Part shown: piece by piece, positions 47,601 to 59,559 of the stretch
Position numbering within the stretch: position 1 is the first letter of the stretch
How the letters are laid out: each line of letters begins with the position of its first letter
Assembly (NCBI GenBank): GCA_003952965.2
Contig: CM025855.1
Coordinates: forward strand, 21,019,122-21,083,121
Origin: Morella rubra
Taxonomy: Eukaryota > Streptophyta > Magnoliopsida > Fagales > Myricaceae
Direction of reading: 5' to 3'
Length of the DNA: 64,000 nucleotides
Notes under the pieces: model-generated
The model's database searches: none
Seen by the model: the letters and a program-made list of their open reading frames with translations, nothing else
Told to the model about the DNA's origin: nothing
Program-made: the position numbers and the translations under genes

Positions 47601-48186
47601 AAAGGAAAAGAAAACTCAAAGTTCAAATTTTTCCATTAAAATGTTATCATCTATTTATCTCGCGGCTTTGTTTTGAGTAAGGTGAAACAAACGAAAGGAA
47701 AAGAATATTGATTGTTACATGTGGGTGTCTGTCCAACTTTTTAGAGTCTTTTGGATTTTGTCCCGGAAGTTTAGTTTAAGAATTGGACCCAAGGCTACCC
47801 CATATGTTCCAAAGCCTTCTGATGTTACCACACCATCGCAAAACCCTCTTGATATGCTAAGCAAAAACGTGCGTCAGCGGATTAGAGCCTTCGAATTAGC
47901 TTTTATACGAGAAAAGATTATTAGGTTACATTATATCCAATCATGAATTAATTCAATGGCTATAAAAGAAGTATCATCGCAATGATCTCTGTATGCCTCC
48001 TTTCCAAGTCAATATAGAATATTGAAGAAAATTCGTTGAATTGAGATAATTATAATTTAAAGAAAAGAAATGTATCGACCTATAACTTAGGATTTATTAT
48101 TTAGAGATAATGCTTAAAATTTATAACTTCTTGGATTTTTTTTTTTTTCAAGTAAAAAAGAATGATAACATTAAAAAGAATTTCGA
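47601..48186. other. AT-rich spacer, no supportable gene
   Basis: The frame 47719-47946 (SLRIGPKATPYVPKPSD...) is free of stops for 75 codons but matches no family I recognise and has no splice partners. Confidence 0.4.
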
Positions 48187-48556
48187 GGAAAAAATATATT
48201 TTCCATCCACAAATTACCACTTATTTTGTATTTTGCACTCTAAATTACTATTTTTGAGTGATTAGATCCACAAACTATCTACCCCTAATACATTACATCG
48301 TTTATCTATTTTTCGGTCAAATTGGAAGAAAATTGACCTTTTTTTTTCAATAAGGAAGTCGATTATGCTCTTAAAAAAATCAAATAATAGTTTACATTTA
48401 AGAGTATTTTGTTTTTGTTTTAAATCACTTTCGATCTAATTTGAAGAAAAAAATAGACGGAATGTGTAGTATGTTAGAGATCGGTAGTTTGTGGGTGTAA
48501 TATCTCACACGTAATAGTTTAGAGTGTAAAGTACAAAAATTTCGATAATTTATATA
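48187..48556. mobile_element. Long-TIR MITE, family of 61444-61850, worn right end
   Basis: The left end GGAAAAAATATATTTTCC with 'atccacaaattaccac' and internal 'acattacatcgtttatctat' matches the copies at 8265 and 61444. The right arm is degraded ('ataatttatatatgagaag'). Confidence 0.65.
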
Positions 48557-48780
48557 TGAGAAGTGTGCTATGATTGTTTTAATCTCAAAACGTTTTCAAA
48601 AATTTTTCACAATCACTTTTTCATTAATTCCAGTAACTTTTTACAAATTCCAACAACTTTTAACAAAATTTTTACAAACTCCAATAACTTTTAACAAACT
48701 TTTCACCAATTTTAAGAGAATCTACACTATCTCCCGAAAATACAAATACAAAAAATGTTTTCAAAACTAAACCATGGTAC

Positions 48781-48953
48781 CGTTTGTTTCCCCAATATTT
48801 TGGGACATGAAAATTTCCAACAAAACAAACACACTCCAAAATTTTTAACTTTTACACATACATACTTCACCTTTCACAAACCCCAATAAATCTCAATAAA
48901 GTAAAGATTCCCAAAATTTCGGGAATGAAATTTTGGCAAACAAACATGCAATT
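48781..48953. mobile_element. Tourist-like MITE, decayed ends, family of 9520 and 29075
   Basis: CGTTTGTTTCCCCAATATTT ... TTTTGGCAAACAAACATG. The interior is an inverted match to 29075-29257 ('ccaacaaaacaaacacactc', 'gattcccaaaatttcggga'). Confidence 0.75.
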
Positions 48954-49089
48954 GGAATTTTTGTTCAGAACAATTTTGGTACTCGATCCATTGCTCAAGG
49001 CAATGAAAAAAAAAGTGGGTGACGGATCGGGACAGGCTCTATGACTCATGTCACTCAATCCTCTTCTCAGAAAGCGTTTTCCAGTCTTG

Positions 49090-49172
49090 TAGGGTTAGGG
49101 TTCGTAAAACTTAATTCTGGTAAGCCCAGTAGGGTTTACCTGTCATCGAGCATAACCCCAGCAAAACCCTAA
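49090..49172 (+). promoter_or_regulatory. NOP14 promoter: telo-box and site II-like motifs
   Basis: AAACCCTAA at 49164-49172, and its complement as TAGGGTTAGGG (49090-49100) and TAGGGTTT (49130-49137), flank AAGCCCA (49122-49128), the complement of a TGGGCTT site II element. In plants this telo-box/site II pairing is typical of ribosomal-protein and ribosome-biogenesis promoters, fitting the gene 84 bp downstream. Motif presence is seen; the regulatory role is inferred. Confidence 0.65.
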
Positions 49173-49255
49173 ACTCTGCTCTGCGCTCGTCTGAGATCAG
49201 AAACACTACGACTACTCTTTTAGTCTCTCACCCTCTCAAACAAACTCAACCTGCC

Positions 49256-52200
49256 ATGGCTAAACTTTCAAATTCCACTACCAATGATGCCAAAGCCGGC
49301 AAGAAGAACAAGAAAAAGAAAAATAATTCAGGCCCCAACGCCGTAGCCATGAAAGTCCAGGCCCCAAAACCTAGCCCTTTCGAGACCATTTGGTCCCGAA
49401 GGAAATTCGACATCCTCGGTAAGAAGCGCAAGGGGGAAGAACGCCGTATCGGCCTCGCTCGCTCCCTCGCCATTGAAAAGGTACGAACGAGCTTACTCCT
49501 TAGGATCCCCCTTCTTAATGGCATTCAATTTCACAATTTTCTTGCATAAATATTATGATTTGGTTAGTGATGGAAATTTTGCTTATTTTGGGATGAGACA
49601 GAGGAAGAAGACGCTGCTGAAGGAGTACGAGCAAAGTGGGAAGGCTTCTGTGTTCTTAGATAAGCGTATTGGTGAGACAGATGATGCGCTTGGTGAGTTT
49701 GATAAGGCCATTCTGCGGTCTCAGCGCGAACGTCAGGTGTGTTAATTTGGATTGCTTAAACAATTTGTTTTTCCTGTGAAAGCTGAATTGCTGCATTTCG
49801 TTTGTAGCTTTGTTTTCTGTTGGCTGTTGAAAAGTGTTCCAATGTAGCACATCCAATAAATTATCATAGCCGTGGCTCTTTTGGTGTTCAAAAGGCTGAA
49901 AAAATCAAACTCAATTTTACTTATCCACAAAGTAAAGTAAGAAGAAGAAACCAAAGGAAAGAACCAGCATAACACTTCTGTGTACCATACCTTCAAAATT
50001 GTCTGTCTCAGTCCAAAATACAAAATGTGGGCCACTTCAAATGTGCTCCTTTTCTTTTCATCAGCTGTCTTGTCAACCAGACATCACTTTGCTTGATATT
50101 TAGGAATGATTGATTTTATTGCAGAGTAAGTTGTCAGTTTCTATATTTTGTTTCATCTAGCTTCATGTTGTGAGAATTTTGCCATTCGTTTTCTTTGTAG
50201 CTGAAACTGAGCAAAAAAAGCAAATATACCTTATCAGATGGAGAAGAAGAAGATTTTGGGATCGAAGGTCTTGGTGCATTCTCTGGAAGGGATGATTTTG
50301 AGGATGAATTTCTGTCTGATGACGATGAGTTTGACAGTGAAGCCACTGCAAGTATGTGTGGATTTATTTCATGCTGTGTCTGATCTTAAAAGTGGTTTAG
50401 TTAGGATGTTAGTAGCAAAATGATTTGTCCGTTACCATGAGATATGTTCTCAGTTGTAGTTTTTGGTTATAAATACATGCAGACAATGACAGATGGACCA
50501 TTTTGTCTTATTAACTTGATATCATCAAGCCCTGAGTTTTTTTCTTGGAGCTGTACCTCTAGAGTGGGGTCTTTCTTAAGTAGAGAAGCAAAGAAGAACA
50601 AGAAAAACCTGATAGCACCATCCATCATTCTTTAGTGCTCTTTTTTCTTTTTGTTCTTTTCCTTCTCTGTCTCTCTCTTTGGCAATGTGTTTGCAGTACT
50701 TTAGTCTTGTAATTCAGCAGTGTCACTCCACTTGTATTTTCATCTTCTGTGATAAATTCCTGGGGTATAGATCATGTGATTGCTGGCACTACCCTCAGTC
50801 TCTACGGATGAAAGGATCAATACGTTGGATCTTGATGCTTATAAAAGGCTCTAGGATATGGGGTGATTTACTTTGTAAAAGAAGAATAATTTCTAAATGA
50901 ATGAGAAAGTATTAGAACTTTGTTCTGATCCTAGTTTCGATGTTTTGAGCGAGTGTCCAAGGCTCTACTTTTTGGATATGAACATTTCCTCAACTCCAAA
51001 AGTTTGTTGGTCTGTTAGACATTTAATTTAGGACTACTTGCTCTTCCTATGTTTCTGCTGCTGCTTCATAGAATTTACTTGGAATATGAAATACAGTGAG
51101 AATTTTTTGTGTGATAGGTTCTGTTTAACAGTTGCAATACCGTTGAAGCGATGCAATTGCTTACAATCTTATTCTTGTTCCTTCTGGAGTTTTTTGTTTC
51201 TTGGTATTGTCTCTTCCGGATTTGCTCATTACAAATGATGTGTTTAATTGTGCAGAAGACTCAGCCATGCCAAAGCAGCTTCATGCTTATAAGACGGAGA
51301 ATCCACAAGAGAGGGGTCTGATTGAAGGAGAGGAAAATGTGAGACTGAGTCTGCTCTCTCTTTTGGTGCAGTATGTTCATGTATTACATTATTATTTGTT
51401 ATTCATACTCCAAACTACTATGATGACAGCAGATTATCAACTCAATTGTACTATTCTTCTTCAGACTATCACAGATTATGTTTTTTCCTTGTAGTTTTCA
51501 ACTGCTCTTGTTTACCATCTTTATTGAGAGTCACCTTTCCCTTACTCTATCTTGTGACAATGACCTCTCTTGCAGCTTTATGTGACCAAGATTGCTTTTA
51601 ATCCGTTGCACTAGTCCTCTGGTTTCCGGTCCTAATATCGATGGGGAGTTAGTATCATATTTGTTTTTGATCCACTAAGATGTAATCTGGCTTGGTTTAC
51701 TAGTTAGTCGAGCAACATATACTGTAGCTTTGATCATTTGGTTTATGCATATTTTGTGCTCTGAAATTTAGAGTTCCCTGATCCAGAATCATATTCCTCA
51801 AGGGCTTGTGTCATTTCCTACATAATGTTTTCCTTCAGTGCAAGAAAGTGATTCTGATCTTCTGAGAAGAAACTTGCATGTTTTTTCTATAAGTGGACCA
51901 TAGATTTCCTTCAGTGCAAGAAAGTGATTCTGATCTTCTGCGAAGAAACTTGCATGTTATTTCTAGAAGTGGACATGGAATATCACTCTTTCTCTCTCTC
52001 GCTTTTCCTCTCTCTTCCCTCCATCCCCCCCCCCCCCCTTTCCCCTATAAATTTATTGCTGACTTTAGATGGTAGCTTCAACCTAATTCAAGACTATCTC
52101 TCTTTTACTGCAGAAACACAAAAGCAAGAAAGAAGTGATGGAGGAAATTATCTCGAAGAGCAAATTCTTTAGGGTGAATATTATTTTTGTATTAATAAAA

Positions 52201-55200
52201 CAACTTTGTGATTACTGTTATCTTATTTCCTTACTCCTGTTTTCAATTTACATTCTCCTTTAACCTCTTCCAGGCCCAAAAAGCAAAAGAGAAAGAAGAA
52301 CATGAACATTTGATGCATGAATTGGACAAAAACTTCACATCTTTAGTACAGTCTGAGGCGTTATTATCTTTAACTGAACCAGGCAAGATGAATGCTTTGA
52401 AGGCTCTTGTGAACAAGAGCATTTTGAATGAGCAAAGGAAGAAGGATGAGCCATTTACCTCGCAAAAAAATGAAAATTTGAATAAGGTATTGTGCTCTGA
52501 TGAATGTTCTAGATGGCAAACTTTCAAGCAATAAATTTGGTTTTGGGATTCTAAGTTAGACTGTGTCATGGGAAGAGTTGTCTTTGTTACTGCTTATGCT
52601 TTGTTTCTTTTGCTTCGTCATCCCCATGCCACTCCATTAAATCCCCGTGTTGCAAGTATTTTCTGAATTTTAAACCACCATCCTGGTTGTCCATGTTCTT
52701 TCGTTAGGATTCTGAAGATGTGGTGTAAACATGTTGTGTTTCTCTATCTGGCAGGATCAACCTGATTCTTACGACAAACTTGTCAAAGAGATGGCACTGG
52801 AAATGCGTGCTCGCCCGTCAGACAGGACTAAGACTCCTGAAGAGATTGCTCAGGAAGAGAGAGAACGTCTAGAGCATTTGGAGGTATGGCTGCATGCTTG
52901 TTCAAAATTGGTGATATGTTTGTATAGGTGCATTTGCATGATGCTCATTGCATATGGAGTATCTGTGCTACGTTTTGTGGTTTGTCAACCTTTATAATGG
53001 GTCTAATATGGACGTGTTCGACAGTCTGAGTATCTCTCTAGGGTTTTAGACTATAATTTGACTGAATCAATGTTGAGTTTCCTCCTGTATTAACACTAGA
53101 TAGAGGCCATTTCTTTTAAAAATTGTGATCCTTCTTAGGAATTGGAATAAAAGGTTGAATAAGGATTGTACATGTATCAGCACACTTGTCTCACAGCTTG
53201 GAGAATATGAGTCCTCATATTGAGTTATGCACCTTTGTCATTGCACAGAATGCTATAATCTGGATGTATACCACTGTTAGCCTGCTTTATGATGTATTAT
53301 AAACTTGAATACTTACAAATCGTCTTGATTTTCCACATACCAGGAAGAGCGACAGAAGAGAATGGTAGCTCCTGATTATTCCAGTGAAGACAATGATGAT
53401 GCTGAGAACACGTCTAACCAGGGTCTTAAATCTATATCTGGGGATGATCTAGGCGATTCCTTCTCGCTCGAAGAACAGCCCAGGACTAAAAAGGGTTGGG
53501 TTGATGAGATTCTAGAAAGAAGGGATGTGAATGATTCTGAGACTGAGGCCAGTGATTCTTCTGGTGATTCAGAAACCGCTGAAGATGATAATGATGAAGG
53601 ATCTGATGAAGATAACGAGGATGGTGAAAATAACCTGTCTTTGAAGGACTGGGAACAAAGTGATGATGATAATCTTCGTACAGATGTGGATGTTGATGAA
53701 GAAGAAGAAGAAGAAGAGCATGATGATGAAGATGATGATGATGCTGAGGAAGAGATGGGCCCAAGAGACCTGAAAGTGGCAAAGAACAAAGATGCTCTTG
53801 AAACTAGTAAAAGAAGTAGAGAGACTTCAGATACAAAGAGAACAAAAACAGATGATAAACATGTTTCAACTCGACCAGACCTTCCTTACTTGATTGAAGC
53901 TCCAAAAAGTTTTGAGGAGTTTTCTGCATTATTGGACAGCCGTTCTAATGCTGAAGTCATGTTGATAATCACTCGAATCCGGGCAAGCAATGCGATCAAG
54001 CTTGCAGCAGAAAATCGAAAGAAAATGCAAGTATGAAAGTTTTGGGTGCTATTGTGCTTGTGTTCTTACTGCTTTATTTGTATCCCCTCACTCATTAGGT
54101 TTCTCAACATTTGGAGACTTGAGTAAATTTACAAAAGCTTGAGTTGGATTTAAAATTTGATGAGATTGTGTGAAGAAAGAAACCTATGATGTGTGAGCTA
54201 AGTGTTGTAAGATAGCTAATGTATAGATTTTAATCAGCACTTTTTTCAAGAGGCTTTTTCTTTTCCATCTTTGTATAACATTTCAAAAATCCATGAAACC
54301 CTAAGTTGAGCTAGTGATGAATCAGTTTGTATTTTACTTTTACTTGTTCCTGTAAGCTTAAAAACATGATTCAGCTTATGAGTTATCCAAAAAGCTGATG
54401 GGTCTAGTATTAATTTACATTGGCTTGTAGGTTTAGAAGCACCGGACATAACAGCTATGTTTACTTTGTAATATCCCATCTAGTTACAATTTTTCTAGTA
54501 TAGCTTTGGTTTTACTTGAACTTACTTTTTGCATATGAGGACTAACATTCACACAAGCACACTATTTCCAAGTCGGCCACAGCTGCTGGTTTGTCACTAC
54601 CTTCATGAAATTGTGTTAACTGATTTCCATATATATTCATCGGTGTGTCTGGTACCGTGTAGGTATTTTATGGTGTACTACTTCAGTATTTTGCCATCTT
54701 AGCGAATACAAGGCCCTTGAAATTTGAGCTACTAAATTCTCTGGTGAAGCCGTTGATGGAAATGAGTATGGAGATTCCATACTTCGCTGCAATATGTGCT
54801 CGTCAGAGGATATTGAGAACTCGAGAACAACTTTGTGAGACCGTCAAAGACCCAGGTCTGACCTGATAAAGTTATTTCTTGTTTGTTCTTCTATATTCAT
54901 CTTGAAACTAGGTATTCTGTTATGTGTTGTTCGTATGATACGTGAATCAATTATTTTGATTCTTGCAGAAATTAGCAGCTGGCCTTCTTCAAAAACATTG
55001 TTCCTTTTGAGGCTCTGGTCCTTGATATTTCCATGCTCTGACTTTCGGCATGTGGTCATGACTCCAGCAATATTGTTGATGTCTGAATATTTGATGCGTT
55101 GTCCCATTTTGTCTGTTCGGGATATTGCTATTGGATCCTTCCTGTGCTCTATGCTTCTCTCTGTATGTATTTTCTTGAACTATTAGCTGTTCGCCTAGAT

Positions 55201-57919
55201 TGTGTATTTTCCTCACAGGATGTTTGATAACTAGGTCTGTTCAAGAGTCTTTCAGTTGTGTCTTGGATCATTGTTTGTGCAGGTTGGTCTACATGGACAT
55301 GTAATATCAGTGTGACATACCACATGTAACTTCTCAATTTTAAAATTAAAGAGTCCATTTATATGAATCAATCAACAACTGATTGATCACTAACATAATA
55401 TAGAAGCTTTAAACATGCATATGTACATATTTTAATGTCCTATATATTAATGTAGTTGTACTTCCATTATTGGGAAAGAAATATTAGAGATATTGTATAA
55501 GGTCTGAATATACGGTGATAATGAAACGCAGGGCGCAATTTTGTGTTGGCCTGATGGTCAATGAAAGGTAATAAGGTGTTGTATGTGAGAGTTGAGTTCA
55601 TAAACCTTGGTTGAATTCCATACTTGTTAGACCACAACGGTCTTTGGGCCGTGTGGTGGTTGGATGGTGGTCAAACATGGTTCAATTTGTTTCGCAACCA
55701 GAGAGGTTGAAGAAGTATGATAGCAACAGATGATGACCACTTGACAATTCAATAGGCTCATTCAGTCTGGTTTCAACATGCAGAATTTTGAATTGTGGTG
55801 GCAGTTACATGAAGTGCTTTTGAAACTTCCCAATGGTCTTTACACAATGAAAAGATATAATAGGCCCCGTGCTTATTCGATCGTGCTCTTCATTATGCAT
55901 ACCTACCACTTTTTATTATTCCCAACTCCTTGATTTGCTTATATTTTCAGGAAATTTAAAAATTACTTCTCGGATTTTTGTGAGATTTTAAAAAACTGTC
56001 TAGGTTTTTAAAATTTACAAATTATTTCTCAAGTTTAGGTCATACTTGCAGAATCACTCCTTCTGTCACATTTCTGTCCAGATTTCTAACATAATTGATG
56101 ATTTGGCATGCCAAGTGTCAATATATGGTCTTGTGACATGCCTCGTGTTTTAAAAATAAATAAAATTATGATATCTTTTTATGATTTAATATTTTTATTT
56201 AATTTATGACTTTTGTTAGTTTTAGTTTTAATTTATTGTTATAATTATAGTTTTTGTTAAGGTTAAGACACACAGCATGCCACATGACATATATTGACAC
56301 GTGACGTGCCACATCATCAATTTTGTTAGAAATTTGGACAGAAATGTGATAGAGTGAGTGACATTGCAAGCATAGTCTACAATCAAGTAGTGATTTGTTA
56401 ATTTTAGAAACCTAGACATGTTTTTAAAATTCCATAAAATCCCGGGCAGTGTTTTTTAAATTTCCCTGTATTTTCATAATTATTAATGAACTTTTGAGTT
56501 TTTTAATGTTGTTTAGAATTGTTAATGTAGTGTCTGTTGCATGATTGAGCTTGTATGCCATCAACTATTCATGCAAGAGCTGCAATTTTGGGTCACTCGT
56601 TTGATTAATTGATATAGCAGGTCACCAGAGAATCTCATAAGGTTTGTCCTGAAGCAATACTGTTTCTCCGAACTCTCCTGATGGCAGCCACAAACAGGAA
56701 ACCAGTTTTGTATCAAGATTCTCAGGTAGGTTTCTTGATTCATTATTTCTGTTGTGTTTTAACAGCAGATAGCATCTAATGACTGTTGTATGTTTGTTCT
56801 TATGCAGTTTTATCAGCTGATGGAATTCAAAGAAATCAGGCCCCTGCTTTATATATGTGATTGTGAAATTGAGGTCAGCCCTCTGAATTTCATGATGATA
56901 ATGGACATGCCTGAAGACTCTCCCTTTTTTAGCTCAGAAGGATTCAGGTTTGTGGATACCATTTGCCATAATGTGTTGTGGTATTTAACTTTATGGTACA
57001 TTATGGTTTACCGTACAGTAGTATAGTGGCATTGTTCACATTCATGCTTTCCTTTGTTGGATTTTTTTTCGGTTGGCTGACCCCCCAGTTGATGAGAATT
57101 TCTCCATTTAGACTGATGCAGTGCCTTCTTTTAATTTGGTTTGATGTTTTTAGTACTCCTAGTTTGTAGGTTAAAAATTTCTAGCAAACTGTTGGGGCTT
57201 ATTACCAGGTCTATTCAAGATCTTATTTCAATGCTGTTGCCATTTGATTAGAATTGAGCCTTTCAACTTGCAGGGCTAGTGTCCTGGTAAGCGTGATTGA
57301 GAACTTACGAGGATATGCGGACACTTACAAGGGATTCAGTTCCTTTCCTGAAATGTTCTTGCCACTTTCAACTTCGTTACTTGAACTGGCACAACAGGAA
57401 ACCATGCCATATGCGTTGCAAGAGAAACTTAAAGATGTTGCTCGGCTCATTGAGACAAAAGCAGATGAACATTTCATGCACCGGCGTCCACTTCAAATGC
57501 GGAAGCAAAAGCCAGTGCCTATCAAACTACTAAATCCAAAATTTGAGGAGAAGTAATTTACTCTCTTCCCCTTTCCCCAAACTCGTTAACCTCTGTTGTG
57601 TCAGGAAAGGCGTGTCTCAAACTGAGCATTTAATGTCGTGATATTTGTTTGCAGCTTTGTTAAAGGTAGAGATTATGATCCAGATCGTGAACGGGCTGAG
57701 AGGAGAAAGTTGAAGAAACTTCTAAAACGTGAAGCTAAAGGTGCAGCTCGTGAGCTGCGTAAAGATAATTCTTTCTTATTTGAGGTGAAGGAAAAAGACA
57801 AGAAACTAGTGGAGGAAGAAAGAGCAGAGAAGTATGGTAAGGCTTTAGCGTTCCTTCAAGAACAAGAACATGCTTTCAAATCTGGGCAATTGGGAAAAGG
57901 TGGGAAGAGGAGTAGATGA
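49256..57919 (+). CDS. NOP14: NOP14, nucleolar small-subunit rRNA processing factor, 14 exons
   Basis: Exons: 49256-49480, 49602-49736, 50201-50351, 51256-51338, 52114-52173, 52274-52486, 52755-52883, 53344-54030, 54663-54855, 54969-55162, 56621-56725, 56808-56947, 57274-57552, 57655-57919. All introns are GT-AG, and phases close into 2859 nt, 952 residues plus stop, slightly longer than yeast and human NOP14. Seen: a lysine-rich start; the conserved block PFETIWSRRKFDILGKKRKG, then ERRIGLARSLAIEKRKK (about residues 40-78); acidic exon 8 (residues 333-561) with an Asp/Glu run near 447-470; the conserved C-terminal half (FYGVLLQYFAILANTRPLKF; RHVVMTPAILLMSEYLMRCP); and a basic tail (DYDPDRERAERRKLKKLLKR, ending KGGKRSR). 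Family knowledge: NOP14 joins the U3-containing SSU processome in the nucleolus and is needed for 18S rRNA maturation. No damage is seen. Intron 10 carries a foldback element. Confidence 0.96.
51832..51983. repeat. 76-bp tandem duplication in NOP14 intron 4
   Basis: CCTTCAGTGCAAGAAAGTGA at 51832 recurs at 51908, with few differences across the unit. A CT-rich microsatellite and a C run (52026-52037) follow before the intron's acceptor at 52113. Confidence 0.9.
55948..56468. mobile_element. Long-TIR foldback element in NOP14 intron 10
   Basis: The left end CAGGAAATTTAAAAATTACT and the right complement CAGGGAAATTTAAAAAACAC pair over about 80 bp. A direct TATTTT flanks both ends (55942-55947 and 56469-56474), a possible target-site duplication. 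Non-coding; it accounts for about a third of the 1458-bp intron. Confidence 0.82.
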
Positions 57920-58605
57920 GGCTGACTTATGACGCTACGGTATACGTATCTAGTTTAGGAAGTCTTCAGGTTCACACAGTAGCCATTGATCCCCCCAAGT
58001 CCTCCAGTTGTTGTCCCGCAATTGAGGTATTTGGTTGCAGGGAGTTGAAGCCCCTTGGAAATTGGAAGCTCGGAAGGATCAGTTTTCAAATTTCCTGTAT
58101 GAGCATTTATTAATGTTCTCATATCATATTGGGAACCTCGCCTCTACGGTTACGCAGAAGATCTTCATTAGCAGCCTCGTTACAGAGGTCGCTAGTGTCC
58201 TGGTTCCTATTATGTGGTTCTTCAGCACTAGGAGATTAGCAGTAGTCTTGTTGGGATTACACCAACCTCAGGTGGCTCCTTTGTCGGCCTATGGGTCGAG
58301 AAACATTGAATCTAACCTATCTCTCTCTTTTTGCCCTTATCATTTTCTATTACCATTGTCACGATGTAGGGGGCGTTTGTTAAGGATTTTCCTGCCCTCT
58401 CCAATTGTATGCTTTAGTTTATTAATGAAGTTATGCTCATCTTCCTGGAAAAACGAAAAGAAGAAAATATAAGCGGTCGGCGTCTTCGAATGTCAAAATT
58501 GGGGTCAGCTGTGGTAGATTCAGGGTAAGAATGATCACTACGTTCATAAGAAACGCGGACATGATGAGTGTATGAAGTATATATAGAATAGTATAAATCT
58601 TTTGG
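57920..58605 (+). other. NOP14 3' UTR and downstream flank
   Basis: The T-rich stretch to about 58440 (TTTAGTTTATTAATGAAGTT) is plausible 3' UTR. The frame 58035-58472 has no known motif and looks incidental. Confidence 0.45.
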
Positions 58606-59097
58606 TTTTTTTTTTTTCTAAGCAACATTGGAACATTTTATTGCTACTCGGTAAACTAAAGTCACAGACAAATATCTCCTCAGGAAGAGAGGAGATAGAA
58701 ATATAGCCAGAGAGTTTGTTGATGTGCTATGAAATTCCCTTGGCGAGGGGTCCAAATAAAAAGTCAGGTAGGATTATCATCAAGAAACTGCCTATTAGAG
58801 TTGATTTAGCCTTCAATCAACCAGTCAGGGGTTATAGATCTCTCAGTAGCTTGTTTATAGACTAGACGAGAGTCGCCTTGAATAATAATATTTCTCTTCG
58901 TGGAGGAGTGTGCGATTCTGCAACCTAGGAGGGCTGCTAGAGCTTCTCCTTAACGGGTCATCACCTTTACGCCAATATCACTTAGAAGCCGCAATTTGTC
59001 GCGAGTTATTCCTGCAAACCGCTGCGAAGCTCATCAGTCCATCCTTGACCGCCGCATCAAAATTCACTTTAAGGTGATGGGGAGTGGGAGGCTTACA
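58606..59097 (-). mobile_element. 5'-truncated L1-type LINE (RNase H end and tail), minus strand
   Basis: On the minus strand it reads PPTPHHLKVNFDAAVKDG and SFAAVCRNNSRQIAASK (about 59090-58990), then worn RNase H text, and ends in a 12-base A tail (T run 58606-58617). The start corresponds to PPPPHFLKINVDAAV of the LINE at 1-4593, so it is the same broad lineage but not the same copy. Confidence 0.8.
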
Positions 59098-59345
59098 GGA
59101 TCACTTCAACCTTGATTACACTTTTTCGGAAGGACTTGAGGACGGTGGTGGAGACTATGATGACGGCACATCGAACACATTGCAACCATATGCATGCGTA
59201 TTTCAAGAATTTTTCGAGTAAAGAGGCGGCATTGCTGAAGCCTCACTCTAATACCACAGAAGAACAGTGGACAGAGCTATGCGATCTGTTTACCAGTGAA
59301 GCATTTCTGGTACGTGAATTATAAAAACCTATTGCTTAAATATTA
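59098..59345 (+). mobile_element. Fragment of a second CACTA element (plant-transposase exon)
   Basis: GGATCACTTCAACCTTGATT to GTACGTGAATTATAAAAACC closely follows 26611-26860, including the exon KEAALLKPHSNTTEEQWTEL and the start of the next intron. The reading frame 59112-59324 stays open. The fragment is cut on the left by the LINE and on the right by the foldback element at 59346. Confidence 0.85.
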
Positions 59346-59559
59346 GGCTAAATTATCCCGTCAGTTCCTAAGGTTTGACCTATTCCCAGATTGATCCCTA
59401 AGGTAGTTTTTCTCCTACGGGTACCCCTGGAGTTTGTAACGTTTCCCAAATTGGTCCTGCTGTTAGATAGGCCAACAAAATTTGCCTACGTGGCTAACGG
59501 CAACCCACGTTATATCCAATAACTACCTGACATGTGTTAAAACATGTCATCTCATTTTT

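Noticed and set aside
47719-47946. 75-codon frame upstream of NOP14 as a small gene
   Set aside because: No family likeness, no splice partner, and it lies in repeat-rich spacer; kept only as a note in the spacer entry.
53376-53789. Serine-rich 137-codon frame opposite NOP14 exon 8
   Set aside because: It is the antisense shadow of the Asp/Glu-rich coding stretch (GAT/GAA read backwards).
58035-58472. 145-codon frame just downstream of NOP14
   Set aside because: It lies in the likely 3' UTR, with low-complexity Ser/Leu text and no motif.
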